From the NCBI RefSeq assembly GCF_000332235.1, contig NZ_CM001775.1, forward strand, positions 861,630 to 925,629: 64,000 nt of DNA, read 5' to 3'. Made by a program: the position numbers and the translations under genes. Source of the DNA: Geminocystis herdmanii PCC 6308. GTDB taxonomy: Bacteria; Cyanobacteriota; Cyanobacteriia; Cyanobacteriales; Cyanobacteriaceae. The notes under the pieces were generated by a model, which worked only from the letters and a program-made list of their open reading frames with translations, was not told the origin of the DNA and ran no database searches. Shown here piece after piece: positions 26,522-35,965 of the stretch; the stretch's first letter is position 1; each line of letters begins with the position of its first letter.

Positions 26522-27376
26522 TTAATTTCTCAAGGTTAAAATTTCATAACCATCATTAGTCACTAATACGGTATGCTCAAACTGGGCAGATAATTGTTTA
26601 TCTACTGTTACAACCGTCCAACGATCTTTTAGGGTACGAGTTTGTTTTTTCCCTTCATTAATAATCGGCTCAATAGCTAGTGTCATTCCAGCTTTTAATT
26701 GTACATTGGGTAAATCTTTCGTGCGCACATTGAAGACAGACGGTTCTTCGTGTAAGTTTCTGCCCACACCGTGTCCTACAAAATTTTCTACCACTGAAAA
26801 GCCATTTTTTTCCACATAATCTTGAACTGCGATCGCAATATCCATGAGATAATTTCCAGCTTTTACTTGCTCAATCCCTTTATATAAAGCAACTTCAGCC
26901 ACTTCTAATAATTTGACAGCATTGCGTTTGATTTTGCCCACAGGAAAAGTAATACAAGAATCACCATGAAAACCATTATAAAAAGCGCCTGTGTCAATTT
27001 TGACAATATCCCCCATGTTAATCACTTTTTTAGGATTGGGAATACCATGGACTACTTCATCATTAATACTGGCACAAATAGAAGCTGGAAATCCATGATA
27101 ACCTTTAAAACTAGGAGTTGCCCCCATTTCTTTGATTCTCTTTTCGGCATAGGCATCTAAATCCGCCGTTGTCATGCCCGGTTTTGTCATTTCTTCAATT
27201 TCTTTTAACACCGTGGCAACAATTTTTCCCGACACTCGCATAATTTCGATTTCCGCTTCCGTTTTTAATTCTATCCCCTTTTTACTTTTTTTCATGGGGG
27301 GAAGTCCTTTTGTTTTCGGTGGGTTCGATCGCTCATTTTTGAGAGGATTAAATAATAAATCTCTTAAATTTTTCAT
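26522..27376 (-). CDS. map: Type I methionine aminopeptidase
   Basis: Removes initiator methionine from nascent proteins. The 284 aa have a 35-residue basic N-terminal extension, then the pita-bread fold with metal ligands in [17 protein letters not shown] (two Asp), [12 protein letters not shown] (His), LAIEPII (Glu) and FEHTVLVT (Glu). Cyanobacteria carry several map paralogues; the extension suggests one of the longer forms. Confidence 0.94.
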   Translation of the reverse strand: MKNLRDLLFNPLKNERSNPPKTKGLPPMKKSKKGIELKTEAEIEIMRVSGKIVATVLKEIEEMTKPGMTTADLDAYAEKRIKEMGATPSFKGYHGFPASICASINDEVVHGIPNPKKVINMGDIVKIDTGAFYNGFHGDSCITFPVGKIKRNAVKLLEVAEVALYKGIEQVKAGNYLMDIAIAVQDYVEKNGFSVVENFVGHGVGRNLHEEPSVFNVRTKDLPNVQLKAGMTLAIEPIINEGKKQTRTLKDRWTVVTVDKQLSAQFEHTVLVTNDGYEILTLRN

Positions 27377-27403
27377 CTTTTTTATTATTACTAAATATAT
27401 TAA

Positions 27404-28645
27404 TTATTCTTTTACTTTAGGTTTAAAAGTTTTAGGTTTAAAATCTTTTTTATCCCCTTTATTATAATTATTGTCTCGATTATTGTCTTTTATAAAGTTT
27501 TTTGGTTCAGGTTTAATACGAGGACAAGCATAAGGAATTACCTTTTTAATTTCTAAAACATCCCCTTTTCTTTTGCAAATTAATTTATAGACATATCCCA
27601 TCCATAATTTTTTCTGTTTAACAAAATCAAAGGAATTAATAAAAGTATATTTAAACTTCTTAATAAACCCTGTTTCTTTCGCTATTTTTCTAATATCATC
27701 CATTGTCATCGATCGTTGCACAGTAACATTTCTTTGGGCAGTCCATACACCTATAAACTCCCATGTTTCTTCTCCCCTAGGATTAGACGGCATTCCCTTA
27801 TCCCAAGCAATGATTTGTACACTAATTAACTTATCATCCTTCATTTTGGGATACACTCGAAACCAATGAGAACCAACCACTGCGTCTGTATTATGAGCTA
27901 ACCATTTAAGACGAGGATTTTTAAAGGTAGCCTCCATCTGAAATCCGTCAGGTAAAATCAGGAGGAAGGGCGCTTCTTCATTGTGTGGTGGAACTAATAT
28001 TCCTTGTAATTCTGCGATCGCCTGATGACAACCATTCCCCGCTAAAATTTTATAGCGCTTTTTTTCTACCTTCTCTACCTTCTCTTGTTTATTCTCAGAA
28101 GGTTGTTTTTTAGTCTTAGCATCCTTTTTCGACTCAGATTTGTCATTTTTGACATCATTAGAGGTAGAATCTTGAGTTTTCTCAGATTTACTCTCTTTAA
28201 CTGATTTTTTCTTTTTGACTTCCTCTTTAACGGATTCCTTATCTTTGACTTTAGGTGAAGTCTCCTCACTATCTGTTACTTCTTTGACGGGGATTGTTTG
28301 AGTTTCTTCCGTCTGAGAAATAGTAGTTTCCTCAATATTTGATGATTCTTGAGAAATAGGAATAGTAGTTTCCTCAATGCTTGGTAATTCTTGGGGAGTA
28401 ACAGAATCTTCTTTGTCAACGATCGAAATACTAGATTTTTCTTGTAATATTTTTATTTCCGCTTCCGAAGGGCAACAAAGGCGACAAGGTTGATAACCTT
28501 CGGTGAAACCTTGTAAAAAGGAGTCTAATTTTTGCCATCCTTCTTTATCTGGTTGACAATGACGACAACTGCGCTCATGAATTTTACCACTAGGAGAGAC
28601 GTAATAAATAAGGGGGGTGGATGGGGAATTATTTTTTTGTGCCAT
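27404..28645 (-). CDS. Hypothetical protein with Cys-rich N-terminus and charged linker
   Basis: 413 aa, not recognised. Residues 20-60 contain a possible zinc site (ERSCRHCQPD and CRLCCPSE) preceded by a YYVSPSGKIHERS segment. Residues 70-200 are a low-complexity Glu/Lys/Ser linker. Residues 205-385 form a globular domain with YKILAGNGCHQAIAELQG, LPDGFQMEATFKNPRLKWLA and WEFIGVWTAQRNVTVQRSM, which resembles a conserved cyanobacterial domain of unknown function. The tail is Asn/Lys-rich. It lies 27 nt upstream of map. Confidence 0.8.
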   Translation of the reverse strand: MAQKNNSPSTPLIYYVSPSGKIHERSCRHCQPDKEGWQKLDSFLQGFTEGYQPCRLCCPSEAEIKILQEKSSISIVDKEDSVTPQELPSIEETTIPISQESSNIEETTISQTEETQTIPVKEVTDSEETSPKVKDKESVKEEVKKKKSVKESKSEKTQDSTSNDVKNDKSESKKDAKTKKQPSENKQEKVEKVEKKRYKILAGNGCHQAIAELQGILVPPHNEEAPFLLILPDGFQMEATFKNPRLKWLAHNTDAVVGSHWFRVYPKMKDDKLISVQIIAWDKGMPSNPRGEETWEFIGVWTAQRNVTVQRSMTMDDIRKIAKETGFIKKFKYTFINSFDFVKQKKLWMGYVYKLICKRKGDVLEIKKVIPYACPRIKPEPKNFIKDNNRDNNYNKGDKKDFKPKTFKPKVKE

Positions 28646-28985
28646 GATTTACTGAAAAAAAGCCTGTTAGTTTAGATTAACTTAATTTAGTCACAGTGTT
28701 TCATTGTAGATGTTTTTCTCTATTAATCTTACACCTGCTACCTGAAACCTCCCTTAACTTAACATTTGAATCAGTGGGTAACGTCAGTTATTAAATCGCT
28801 TTAGCCGATTTTCGCTGTTAGCTTCGAGATTGCTTCGTGCCTCGCAATAAATCGAGCAGTGTTGCGAGGAAAATTATCGTACAAAAACGACTTTTTGTCA
28901 AGTTTTATATTAAGATTTATTTCGCCAACAGACTCAATTTATTGCAAGGCTGTTGATGATAAAATCCTAAAAATCAATCTTTCTT
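28646..28985. other. Intergenic region with a stem-loop, no gene
   Basis: No credible open frame. The only structure is an 8-bp inverted repeat CCTCGCAA (28840-28847)/TTGCGAGG (28862-28869) next to GAGATTGCTTCGTGCC, resembling a degenerate dispersed repeat whose partial copies also appear near 62605-62620 and 63381-63400. Confidence 0.5.
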
Positions 28986-29016
28986 ATTCTCCATTCTCCA
29001 TTCTCCATTCTCCATT
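28986..29016. repeat. Heptanucleotide tandem repeat (ATTCTCC)
   Basis: Four units of ATTCTCC ending at the stop codon of the GT39 gene on the minus strand. Same unit as the long array at 46229-46308. Confidence 0.85.
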
Positions 29017-30766
29017 AATTTATTATCGCTTCTGATTTAATTCTAATTAATTTAAAGGCTTGTTTTTCGGCTAATAAATCATAGTCAATATCTTTTAATT
29101 CACTATCTTCTAAATATTTAGATTCTATCACTAATAAAATAGTGTCATTTTCCTGATTGTTTACTTCATTTAATTTAGCTTTAAAATCTTCTATACCATG
29201 AACAAAATTAACAGATGTGTCACCATAGTAAACAATACTATAACGAGTAAATCCGATTAAAAAAACTTCTTCTTCGGGTAAAATTTGTTGTTTTACTTCT
29301 AAGGAAATTTCTCGAAAAGATTGCTGTCTTTCCGTATCTAGTAAAGGAATTAAGGGAGGAAAAACAAATGTGGCAAAGGTAAAAAATCCGACTAAATTCG
29401 CACTCCAAAACCAACGCCATAAACGTTTTTTTAATAATAAAATTATGGCAATAATTACTCCTAATCCCCAAGAAATAGCTGATATTATGGGTATTCCTGA
29501 TTTTCCTAAATTTTCCGCAAAAGTTGGAGCAGAAGTGTCTTCTCCTATTAAACTAACACTTATGGCAGATGCGATCGAAAGTGCCAGTAAAATAATTAAA
29601 TTGAGCATCGCACTAACTAAAAATAATTTCTCATATTTAGGAGAAGATTCTTGTAACTTTTGCCCCCAAAATAAAGCAAGGATAATGACAACGGCAGGGG
29701 CGACTGGTAAGATATAACCTTGCAGTTTGGTGGCGGCAGCGGAGAAAAAGATAAAAGTGGTGATAAACCAACAAAAACAATATAAGCCTAATTGAGTTTC
29801 TCGTGCCGATTGCCTTACTTTTTGCCAACGCCAACAGGATAAATTGACAAGGGCAAGGGGAAAATAAATCACCCAAGGCACCATAAACACAGCACCCCAA
29901 ATAATATAATAGTACCAAGGACCGGGATGGTCAAAAACTACAGTAGTGAAACGTTTAAAGTTACTAACCGCTAAAAATTCATTGACGAATATTTCTCCAT
30001 CCATAATGATGGCGGCGATATACCAAGGGAGAGTTAAGCCAAGAAAAATAGCTATAGTGCGAAAAGGCTTAATTTCCCAGAATATTTCCCAGAATTTGCC
30101 CACATATAACAGAAAACTGCCGATTCCTAACACGGGTAAAATAACTCCGATGGGACCCTTGACTAAAACGGCGATCGATAATAAAATTGGAAAAGTAGAA
30201 TAGCATACCCTTTGCAATTTTGGCTTATGCGGTTGACCATACCCCACAAAAAAGATTAACATAGCCAGTGCGATCGAGCTAGATAACAACATATCCGATA
30301 CAGCAACCCTTCCCCAAGCAATCCAAGCAGGATTTAACGCCATGATTCCTCCCCCAATCCATGCCGTTAACCATAGATAAAGACAATTTTGAGGCTTGTT
30401 ATGAATATAGCCAAAATGAAGAAGGGTATAAAACACCATGAAAACTACCGCCGTTGCGCTTAATGCCACAGGTAATCTCGCCGCAAATTCCGACATACCA
30501 AATAGCTTAAAACTCAACGCTAAAAACCAATAACCCCCCGCAGGATAGGAATAAAAATAAGTACCATTCCAATGAGGGCTAACCCAATTATTAGTTAACA
30601 CCATTTGTCGAGCAACTTCAACATATAAAGCCTCAGTTTTGTCGATTAAACCAATATTTCCCAGATTCCAAAAGAAAGCAACTCCACAAATTAAGGATAA
30701 AGAAACAAGGGAAATAATCCATAATTTATCAGGAGATTTTGACAAAGATTTCCAATCAATTTGCAT
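29015..30766 (-). CDS. Glycosyltransferase family 39 (ArnT-like) membrane protein
   Basis: 583-aa polytopic membrane enzyme transferring sugars from lipid-linked donors. The first periplasmic loop carries KTEALYVEVARQM, the GT39 acidic motif (normally D/E-E-A-R/Y), followed by NNWVSPHWNGTYFYSYPAGGYW. About eleven hydrophobic helices follow; the C-terminal ~90 residues are soluble. Substrate unknown; a role in surface glycan or lipid modification is likely. The PAP2 phosphatase upstream could recycle polyprenyl phosphate (inference). Confidence 0.88.
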   Translation of the reverse strand: MQIDWKSLSKSPDKLWIISLVSLSLICGVAFFWNLGNIGLIDKTEALYVEVARQMVLTNNWVSPHWNGTYFYSYPAGGYWFLALSFKLFGMSEFAARLPVALSATAVVFMVFYTLLHFGYIHNKPQNCLYLWLTAWIGGGIMALNPAWIAWGRVAVSDMLLSSSIALAMLIFFVGYGQPHKPKLQRVCYSTFPILLSIAVLVKGPIGVILPVLGIGSFLLYVGKFWEIFWEIKPFRTIAIFLGLTLPWYIAAIIMDGEIFVNEFLAVSNFKRFTTVVFDHPGPWYYYIIWGAVFMVPWVIYFPLALVNLSCWRWQKVRQSARETQLGLYCFCWFITTFIFFSAAATKLQGYILPVAPAVVIILALFWGQKLQESSPKYEKLFLVSAMLNLIILLALSIASAISVSLIGEDTSAPTFAENLGKSGIPIISAISWGLGVIIAIILLLKKRLWRWFWSANLVGFFTFATFVFPPLIPLLDTERQQSFREISLEVKQQILPEEEVFLIGFTRYSIVYYGDTSVNFVHGIEDFKAKLNEVNNQENDTILLVIESKYLEDSELKDIDYDLLAEKQAFKLIRIKSEAIIN

Positions 30767-30910
30767 TTTTTTTAGCTATGATTTTTTAAATATATTAATA
30801 AATTTCTGATATTTTAATTCAAAAATTTTACATTTTTAATTCCTTTTTTACAACATATTTTTATCTTAATTTTTAACACTTAAAATTAATGTTTATGTAT
30901 CAGTGTTTTT

Positions 30911-30955
30911 CCTAACTCCTCTCTCCTAACTCCTCTCTCCTAACTCCTCTCTCCT
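30911..30955. repeat. 14-bp tandem repeat (CCTAACTCCTCTCT)
   Basis: Three copies of a 14-bp unit made of two related heptamers. It encodes the last codons of the PAP2 gene (REELGERS) and extends beyond its stop. Confidence 0.85.
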
Positions 30956-31615
30956 ATTCTGATTATTTTTACTACTTTTTAACAAAGTAATTGCTAAACT
31001 AAACATGATATATCCTAGACAATAAGAAGCTAAAATATCACTTACCCAATGGACTCTTAAATAAGCACTACTTATGCCCATTAATATGATTGAAAATGTG
31101 GCGATACCATAATAATAAATTCTATTGTGTGGAAATTTTTGTGTGAGAAAATAAGCTAATAAAAAGTATAAAATTAAATTACCTGAAGCGTGTCCACTAG
31201 GATAACTATAACCGAAAGCGTTATCAACTAATCGATCGATTGGACGTGCAACAGCAAAAAAAGGTTTGAAAATTTTATCAATTAAAATCAGAATAGCTAA
31301 AGAAAATAAAGCTAAAACTTGTGCTTCTTCCCAGTACTTTTTCCACACTAAAAAACCTAAACTAAAAAGTACAATAAAAACAGCAACTTCTGCTTCTCCA
31401 ATAAAATAAGAAGCCCTAGCAATATAAAAAAACCAATCTGGTAAAATTACATGAAGTTGGACTAATAAATATTCATCTAAGGGTTTTAATTTTCCCGTAG
31501 AAACTATCATACTAATCAGGATAAAAAATAACAAGGCTAAACTAGAAAAAAAAAGGTTAACCTTATTAAAATGATGGAAAAATTTTTGTGGTTTTAATAA
31601 GTGCTTGACTTTCAT
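30926..31615 (-). CDS. PAP2 family phosphatase
   Basis: Membrane phosphatase acting on lipid phosphates, e.g. undecaprenyl pyrophosphate or phosphatidic acid. The 229 aa have six helices and the three family motifs: KPFFAVARP (K-x6-RP), SYPSGHAS (PSGH) and SAYLRVHWVSDILA (R-x5-H-x3-D form). The C-terminal residues come from a tandem repeat, so the natural end may have been shorter. Upstream of the GT39 gene, same strand. Confidence 0.92.
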   Translation of the reverse strand: MKVKHLLKPQKFFHHFNKVNLFFSSLALLFFILISMIVSTGKLKPLDEYLLVQLHVILPDWFFYIARASYFIGEAEVAVFIVLFSLGFLVWKKYWEEAQVLALFSLAILILIDKIFKPFFAVARPIDRLVDNAFGYSYPSGHASGNLILYFLLAYFLTQKFPHNRIYYYGIATFSIILMGISSAYLRVHWVSDILASYCLGYIMFSLAITLLKSSKNNQNRREELGERS

Positions 31616-31639
31616 TGAAATTTAATTTACCATACCTTT

Positions 31640-31680
31640 TTAATAATTAACAATTAATAATTAATAATTAATAATTAACA
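31640..31680. repeat. Heptanucleotide tandem repeat (AATTAAT/AATTAAC)
   Basis: About five to six units of the TAATAAT/AATTAAC heptamer between ilvE and the PAP2 gene. Related to the array at the end of pstCA. Confidence 0.8.
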
Positions 31681-31729
31681 ACTATCTTCTGTCTCCTTAC
31701 TCTTTACTTCTTACTCCTAATCTCCCAAA

Positions 31730-32641
31730 TTAAACATCAATAACAGTAATCCAATCTTTATATTCAGTGTCTCTATTTTCTGTAATAGCAGTTAGTTTTT
31801 CCTTAATTTTTAGGGTAATATTTTTCTCTTGAGGAAGGTGATAATTTTCGACTCTTTTCACAGGAGTAACTTTTGCTGCCGTGCCACATAAAAAGACTTC
31901 ATCGGCGATAAATAATTCGGTTTTATCTATCTCTCTTTGCTCAATTTCGATACCTAAACTTTTAGCAATGGTTAAGATACTATCTCTAGTAATTCCTTCT
32001 AAAATATCTTGATCTAAACTAGGAGTAATTAATTTATTATTTCTTACCATAAAAATATTCATTCCCGTAGCTTCACAAACTTTTCCTTGGGAATTCATCA
32101 AAATTGCTTCATCAAAACCACTATCAACGGCTTCGGTTTTCGCTAAAGCAGAGGTAATATATGCTCCACTAATTTTACCTCTCAAGGGCAAACTACGATC
32201 TTCTTGACGATACCATGAACTAATACGACAACTGATACCATCGGGAGAAAGATAGTCTCCCATTTCTAAACCATAGACAAAAAAGTTTTTTTCAATTTTA
32301 TGAAGTCTTGGTGCAATACCTAAATCTGATGTATAAACAAAAGGACGAATGTAAAAAGGTTTACTTGGTTTATTTTTACTAACAAAGTCTCTAATTACTT
32401 CTTCAATCTTACTCGCCGATAACTCGTAATGTAAATATTTTGCACTATTGCTTAATCTTTGACAATGACGATCTAAACGAAATAATAACACTTGTTGGGG
32501 GTTAGCTGGGTTTATTGTGCCTCTTAATCCACCAAAAGCACCTGTACCATAATGTAACGCATGAGTTGCGATCGAAATATTAGCATCTTTAAAAGGGAGA
32601 AATTTGCCTTCAAAATAGGCGATAGGTAAAAAATCTGACAT
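31730..32641 (-). CDS. ilvE: Branched-chain amino acid aminotransferase
   Basis: PLP enzyme for the last step of Val, Leu and Ile synthesis. The 303 aa (class IV fold) show ATHALHYGTGAFGGLRG near the start, the PLP-lysine region GKISGAYITSALAKTEAVDSG, and the cofactor phosphate motif NSQGKVCEATGMNIFMV, plus EVFLCGTAAKVTPV. Length is normal. No operon partners. Confidence 0.93.
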   Translation of the reverse strand: MSDFLPIAYFEGKFLPFKDANISIATHALHYGTGAFGGLRGTINPANPQQVLLFRLDRHCQRLSNSAKYLHYELSASKIEEVIRDFVSKNKPSKPFYIRPFVYTSDLGIAPRLHKIEKNFFVYGLEMGDYLSPDGISCRISSWYRQEDRSLPLRGKISGAYITSALAKTEAVDSGFDEAILMNSQGKVCEATGMNIFMVRNNKLITPSLDQDILEGITRDSILTIAKSLGIEIEQREIDKTELFIADEVFLCGTAAKVTPVKRVENYHLPQEKNITLKIKEKLTAITENRDTEYKDWITVIDV

Positions 32642-32691
32642 GATGTGTGTGATTTAACGGTCTTTTTATAGATCGTTATATCATATCATTA

Positions 32692-32747
32692 ATGGAGAAT
32701 GGAGAATTAAGAACTAAGAATGAACAATGAACAATGAACAATGAAGA
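32692..32747. repeat. Degenerate heptanucleotide array
   Basis: Units such as AATGGAG, then ATGAACA repeated three times, 7 bp period, upstream of ilvE. It is one of several items in the 362-nt gap 32642-33003, which holds no gene. Confidence 0.7.
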
Positions 32748-32766
32748 AAGTATCTTCTGGTATTTT

Positions 32767-32783
32767 ACCTTAGTTCGACATAT
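32767..32783 (+). repeat. Solo IS982-like terminal repeat
   Basis: ACCTTAGTTCGACATAT resembles the IS982 end at 12158 (CCTGAGTTCGATATAA) and the MITE copies at 8737-8827. No transposase nearby. Confidence 0.45.
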
Positions 32784-32799
32784 CTTTCCGTTATCAATA

Positions 32800-32870
32800 G
32801 ACATCTCCATTAATTGCTAAAACGAGGGCTGAAGCCTACGAGCCAATAAAAAATCTTTTTTGGAGAAGTC
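32800..32870 (-). repeat. MITE-like element, copy 1 (GAC(A/T)TCTCCA ends)
   Basis: GACATCTCCA (32800-32809) and TGGAGAAGTC (32861-32870) are imperfect inverted ends. The whole 71-bp stretch matches 37659-37733 in reverse orientation, including CAATAGACATCTCC at one end. The centre holds an AGGGCT...AGCC-type palindrome. Confidence 0.65.
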
Positions 32871-33003
32871 TAATTAACTCTTTTCTCCCCAAATCCCCCA
32901 ATACCCAAATCCTCCAGTCTTTCTACAATAATTTCAGGAACATTTTATCAAGAGAAATAGTCAAATTAAGTGCAACTATTCTTAAATCAGCATAGAATAT
33001 ATT

Positions 33004-33666
33004 ATGGTTTCCTCTATTCCTCTATCTTGGTCTAATTTGTCTATACCGTTTATACAGCAAAAAGTGAAAGTTGAACAATTATCCAATACTGATTTAATCT
33101 TGCGTTGTCAGGAAGGTAGTCAACCTGATAGGGAGGCGTTTTCTGAGTTGTTACGCCGTCATCAGGCTTATGTGGATAAGATATTGTATAATTTAGCTCC
33201 CGACTGGCAAGATAGGGGTGATATTGCCCAAGAAGTTTGGATTAGAGTATATAAGAAAATTAAAAGTTTACAAGAACCAAATAAATTTAAGGGTTGGTTG
33301 AGTCGTATTGCGACCAATTTGTTTTATGATCAGTTAAGAAAACGTAAACGTCATGCTACGCCTTTATCTTTGGATGCTTCTATTATGGTGGAAGATGATG
33401 AGTTAAAATGGGAAGTAGCCTCGGATTTACCATCCCCTGAAGATAATTTAACCACGGCTGAATTTTATGATCAATTGAAACAAGCTATTGCTGATTTACC
33501 TGATACTTTTCGCACAACGATCGTATTAAGAGAAATACAAGGTTTAAGTTATGAGGAGATTGCCGACATTACGCAAGTGTCTCTGGGTACGGTAAAATCA
33601 AGAATTGCTAGAGCAAGAAATAGACTGCAATTATTATTAAAACCCTACTTAGAAAATAATCAATAA
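33004..33666 (+). CDS. sigG: ECF-type RNA polymerase sigma factor, SigG-like
   Basis: Group 4 sigma factor. The 220 aa contain sigma region 2 (AFSELLRRHQAYVDKILYNL, DIAQEVWIRVYKKI, KFKGWLSRIATNLFYDQLRK) and region 4 (LPDTFRTTIVLREIQGLSYE, VSLGTVKSRIARARNRL). The 25-residue N-terminal extension is usual in cyanobacterial SigG. A putative anti-sigma factor follows after 47 nt, as is typical for ECF pairs responding to envelope or stress cues. Confidence 0.9.
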   Translation: MVSSIPLSWSNLSIPFIQQKVKVEQLSNTDLILRCQEGSQPDREAFSELLRRHQAYVDKILYNLAPDWQDRGDIAQEVWIRVYKKIKSLQEPNKFKGWLSRIATNLFYDQLRKRKRHATPLSLDASIMVEDDELKWEVASDLPSPEDNLTTAEFYDQLKQAIADLPDTFRTTIVLREIQGLSYEEIADITQVSLGTVKSRIARARNRLQLLLKPYLENNQ

Positions 33667-33713
33667 TTTCATTTTTAACTATTATAAATCACGATAAATC
33701 AAGGAGAATAAAT

Positions 33714-34214
33714 ATGATGAGTAACCATTCTTACCCCCCCGATAAATGTACTTTTGAATTGTTAAGCGCCTATTTGGATGGAGAAGTCACTGCCGAACAA
33801 CGGCAAGAAGTACAAGAATTGTTGTCGAATGATCCTGAAATTCAGGGTTTATACAAACGACTTTTATATTTACGTCAAGAATTTAATAATTTACCTACTC
33901 CTTCTTCGGAATGTACGGCAAAACAATTATCGGATGCGGTTTTTGCTAGGATCGATCGAACTCAAACACAACGTAAAATATTTTTATGGGGTGGCGGTGC
34001 GATCGCTGCGGTAATATTAGCTAGTATAAGCGGTATTTTTAGCCCTAATAGAACGCCGTTACTACAAATGGCTCAAAATAATAACTCGACATCTAATGAT
34101 GAGGCTTTAATTATTGCGTTAAATGAGCCTTTAATCGATATGTCTAGTATTCAACAAGAAAATTTAATGATTCCTTTAGATCATTCTCTTATCGAAATGC
34201 CTGATAATAAATAA
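33714..34214 (+). CDS. Membrane anti-sigma factor for SigG
   Basis: 166 aa with an N-terminal anti-sigma-like helical domain (CTFELLSAYLDGEVTAEQRQEVQELL) and one membrane helix (about 84-106), then an extracytoplasmic tail. It keeps the LLSAYLDGE signature of zf-HC2 anti-sigma factors but lacks the H-x3-C-x2-C zinc ligands. Strong AAGGAG ribosome site 7 nt before the ATG. Role as SigG inhibitor is inferred from position. Confidence 0.85.
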   Translation: MMSNHSYPPDKCTFELLSAYLDGEVTAEQRQEVQELLSNDPEIQGLYKRLLYLRQEFNNLPTPSSECTAKQLSDAVFARIDRTQTQRKIFLWGGGAIAAVILASISGIFSPNRTPLLQMAQNNNSTSNDEALIIALNEPLIDMSSIQQENLMIPLDHSLIEMPDNK

Positions 34215-34412
34215 AAACCCAAGACCTGAAGAAGTAATTATAGAAAAAATAGGTTGGGTTACAGCCGAATTAACGTCTGTGGACAGTATCAAGCCGACTT
34301 GACTGGTAGAAGCAGAAAGTAAACGCTATAGTGAGTAACTATAGATAAGTTTTATCTAACAGTAAATCAACTATAATTTATATATTAATAAACATTTATA
34401 AATTTAGACCTC
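34215..34412. other. Intergenic region, possible degenerate repeat
   Basis: No gene. It contains ATAGGTTGGGTTACAGCC, related to the AGTAGGTTGGGTTAAACG repeat at 63491-63508. The stretch 34275-34330 looks less AT-rich than its surroundings, but I cannot identify it. Confidence 0.35.
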
Positions 34413-34889
34413 ATGAATAGTAACTCTCCTGTCAATATTGGTATAGAAGAAGACGATCGTCAAAAAATTGCTGACGGATTATGCCGTCTTTTAGCAGATA
34501 CCTATACTTTATATCTGAAAACTCATTATTTCCATTGGAATGTAACAGGAACATTATTTAATTCTTTACATTTGATGTTTGAACAACAATATACAGAATT
34601 AGCTTTAGCAGTGGATAGTATCGCCGAGAGAATTAGAACTTTAGGATATACTGCACCGGGTAGTTATAGTCAGTATGCAGAGTTATCTTCCATTGAAGAA
34701 ACAAGAGAAGTACCCAACGCTTTAGACATGGTAAAGTTATTGGTAGAAGGCAATGAAGCTGTAGTAAGAACTGCTAGAAGTATATTTTCGATCGTCGATA
34801 AAGCTAATGATGAGTCAACGGCGGATTTATTAACTCAACGCATGAGTATTCATGAAAAAACCGCTTGGATGTTAAGAAGTATTCTTTAA
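34413..34889 (+). CDS. dps: Dps family DNA-protecting ferritin
   Basis: Dodecameric ferritin-like protein that stores iron and detoxifies peroxide, protecting DNA. The 158 aa show the Dps core: LADTYTLYLKTHYFHWNVTG, and FNSLHLMFEQQYTELALAVDSIAERIRTLG, with the inter-subunit ferroxidase ligands (His in THYFHW, Asp and Glu in AVDSIAERI). Its position after the SigG pair may reflect stress regulation, but a 198-nt gap separates them. Confidence 0.92.
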   Translation: MNSNSPVNIGIEEDDRQKIADGLCRLLADTYTLYLKTHYFHWNVTGTLFNSLHLMFEQQYTELALAVDSIAERIRTLGYTAPGSYSQYAELSSIEETREVPNALDMVKLLVEGNEAVVRTARSIFSIVDKANDESTADLLTQRMSIHEKTAWMLRSIL

Positions 34890-34912
34890 ACTTTGTCAAT
34901 ATCTCTATAAAT

Positions 34913-34929
34913 GGTGGGCAATGCCCACC
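34913..34929. repeat. Palindromic repeat GGTGGGC-AAT-GCCCACC
   Basis: Perfect 7-bp stem with 3-nt loop between dps and sfsA. A relative (GGTGGGCGGTGCATCGCCC) lies at 63597-63615. Such hairpins are dispersed in cyanobacterial genomes; no T run follows, so terminator function is doubtful. Confidence 0.55.
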
Positions 34930-34950
34930 CTACTATTCTCTATTTACTAA

Positions 34951-35706
34951 ATGACTATTGACACTTTTTTATATCGTTATCCGCCCTTAATCTCTGGTAT
35001 CCTCAAAAAAAGATATAAGCGTTTTCTCGCTGACATCGAATTGGAAACGGGAGAATTGATTACTGCCCATTGTGCAAATACGGGTCCCATGTTAGGATTA
35101 TGTTCGATCGATAGTCGGGTAATGGTGTCGAAAAGTGATAACCCGAAGCGTAAATTGGCTTATACATGGGAAATGATCGAAGTTGGGGAAGAAAATCCCG
35201 TTTGGGTGGGCATTAATACGGCGTTACCGAATAAAATTATCAAGTTAGCCTTGGAAAAACAGTTAATTCCTGAGTTAGCACAACAATATACTCAGGTGAA
35301 AAGTGAGGTAAAATTTGGTCATGATGGCAAAAGTCGCATTGATTTTGTCTTGTCGGGAGGGGATTGCGATATTTATGTGGAAGTGAAAAATACTACCCTT
35401 GCGGAAAATGGCGTTGCTTTATTTCCTGATACTGAAACTACTAGGGGACAAAAGCATTTACAAGAATTGATGGATTTGCCTTCTTCGGTTAAGAGGGTGA
35501 TGTTATATTTTATCGCCCGATCGGACTGTACAGTTTTTGAAGTGGGACATAAGTTCGATCGAACCTATGGAAAGTTATTTGATGAAGCTAGAGAAAAAGG
35601 GGTGATAATCTTGCCCTGTCGTTTTGAAATAACTCCTCTCGGAGTTGAATATTTAGGGAGTTCGATCCTTAAAAACGTCTTTTTCTCTGTTGTGGATCTC
35701 GTTTAA
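34951..35706 (+). CDS. sfsA: SfsA family nuclease
   Basis: DNA/RNA nuclease family once named sugar fermentation stimulation protein. The 251 aa show the N-terminal OB-like RRYKRFLADIELETG region, HCANTGPMLGL, and the nuclease motif KSRIDFVLSG...CDIYVEVKNTTL (Asp and E-x-K). The last ~12 residues overlap the RelE-type toxin gene on the other strand by 38 bp, and the protein is somewhat longer than the usual ~235 aa. Confidence 0.93.
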   Translation: MTIDTFLYRYPPLISGILKKRYKRFLADIELETGELITAHCANTGPMLGLCSIDSRVMVSKSDNPKRKLAYTWEMIEVGEENPVWVGINTALPNKIIKLALEKQLIPELAQQYTQVKSEVKFGHDGKSRIDFVLSGGDCDIYVEVKNTTLAENGVALFPDTETTRGQKHLQELMDLPSSVKRVMLYFIARSDCTVFEVGHKFDRTYGKLFDEAREKGVIILPCRFEITPLGVEYLGSSILKNVFFSVVDLV

Positions 35707-35965
35707 CATGAAAACAAGCTAATACAAAAATCATATCATCTTTAATTAAATAAAATAAGCCATAGGGAAATCTTGGTAATAATTTACGGCGAATATTATT
35801 ATGAATAACGGGATAAGCAAAAGGATTTTTTTGAATCAAAGCTAAATTATTATCTACGATTCGGATAAACTCTGAACCTAATTGATTAACTTGTGATTCA
35901 TACCACTGATAAGCCTCATCTAAATCCAATTGTGCATCTTCTGAAACTTTTACTTTATAAGTCAT
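35669..35965 (-). CDS. RelE/ParE family toxin
   Basis: 98-aa toxin of a type II module. It shows the family pattern VSEDAQLDLDEAYQWYESQ, then FIRIVDNNLALIQKNPFAYP and the basic LLPRFPYGLFYLIKDD strand, with C-terminal HVKRDPQQRKR. The start overlaps the antitoxin stop by 4 nt (ATGA). Members act on ribosome-bound mRNA (RelE) or gyrase (ParE); which applies here is unclear. Confidence 0.9.
   Translation of the reverse strand: MTYKVKVSEDAQLDLDEAYQWYESQVNQLGSEFIRIVDNNLALIQKNPFAYPVIHNNIRRKLLPRFPYGLFYLIKDDMIFVLACFHVKRDPQQRKRRF

Noticed and set aside
28075-28269. 64-aa basic frame within the 413-aa hypothetical gene
   Set aside because: Same-strand frame-shifted reading of the Lys/Glu-rich linker, no start signal.
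34913-34929. Terminator after dps
   Set aside because: Good stem but no T run, and the sequence matches a dispersed palindrome family.
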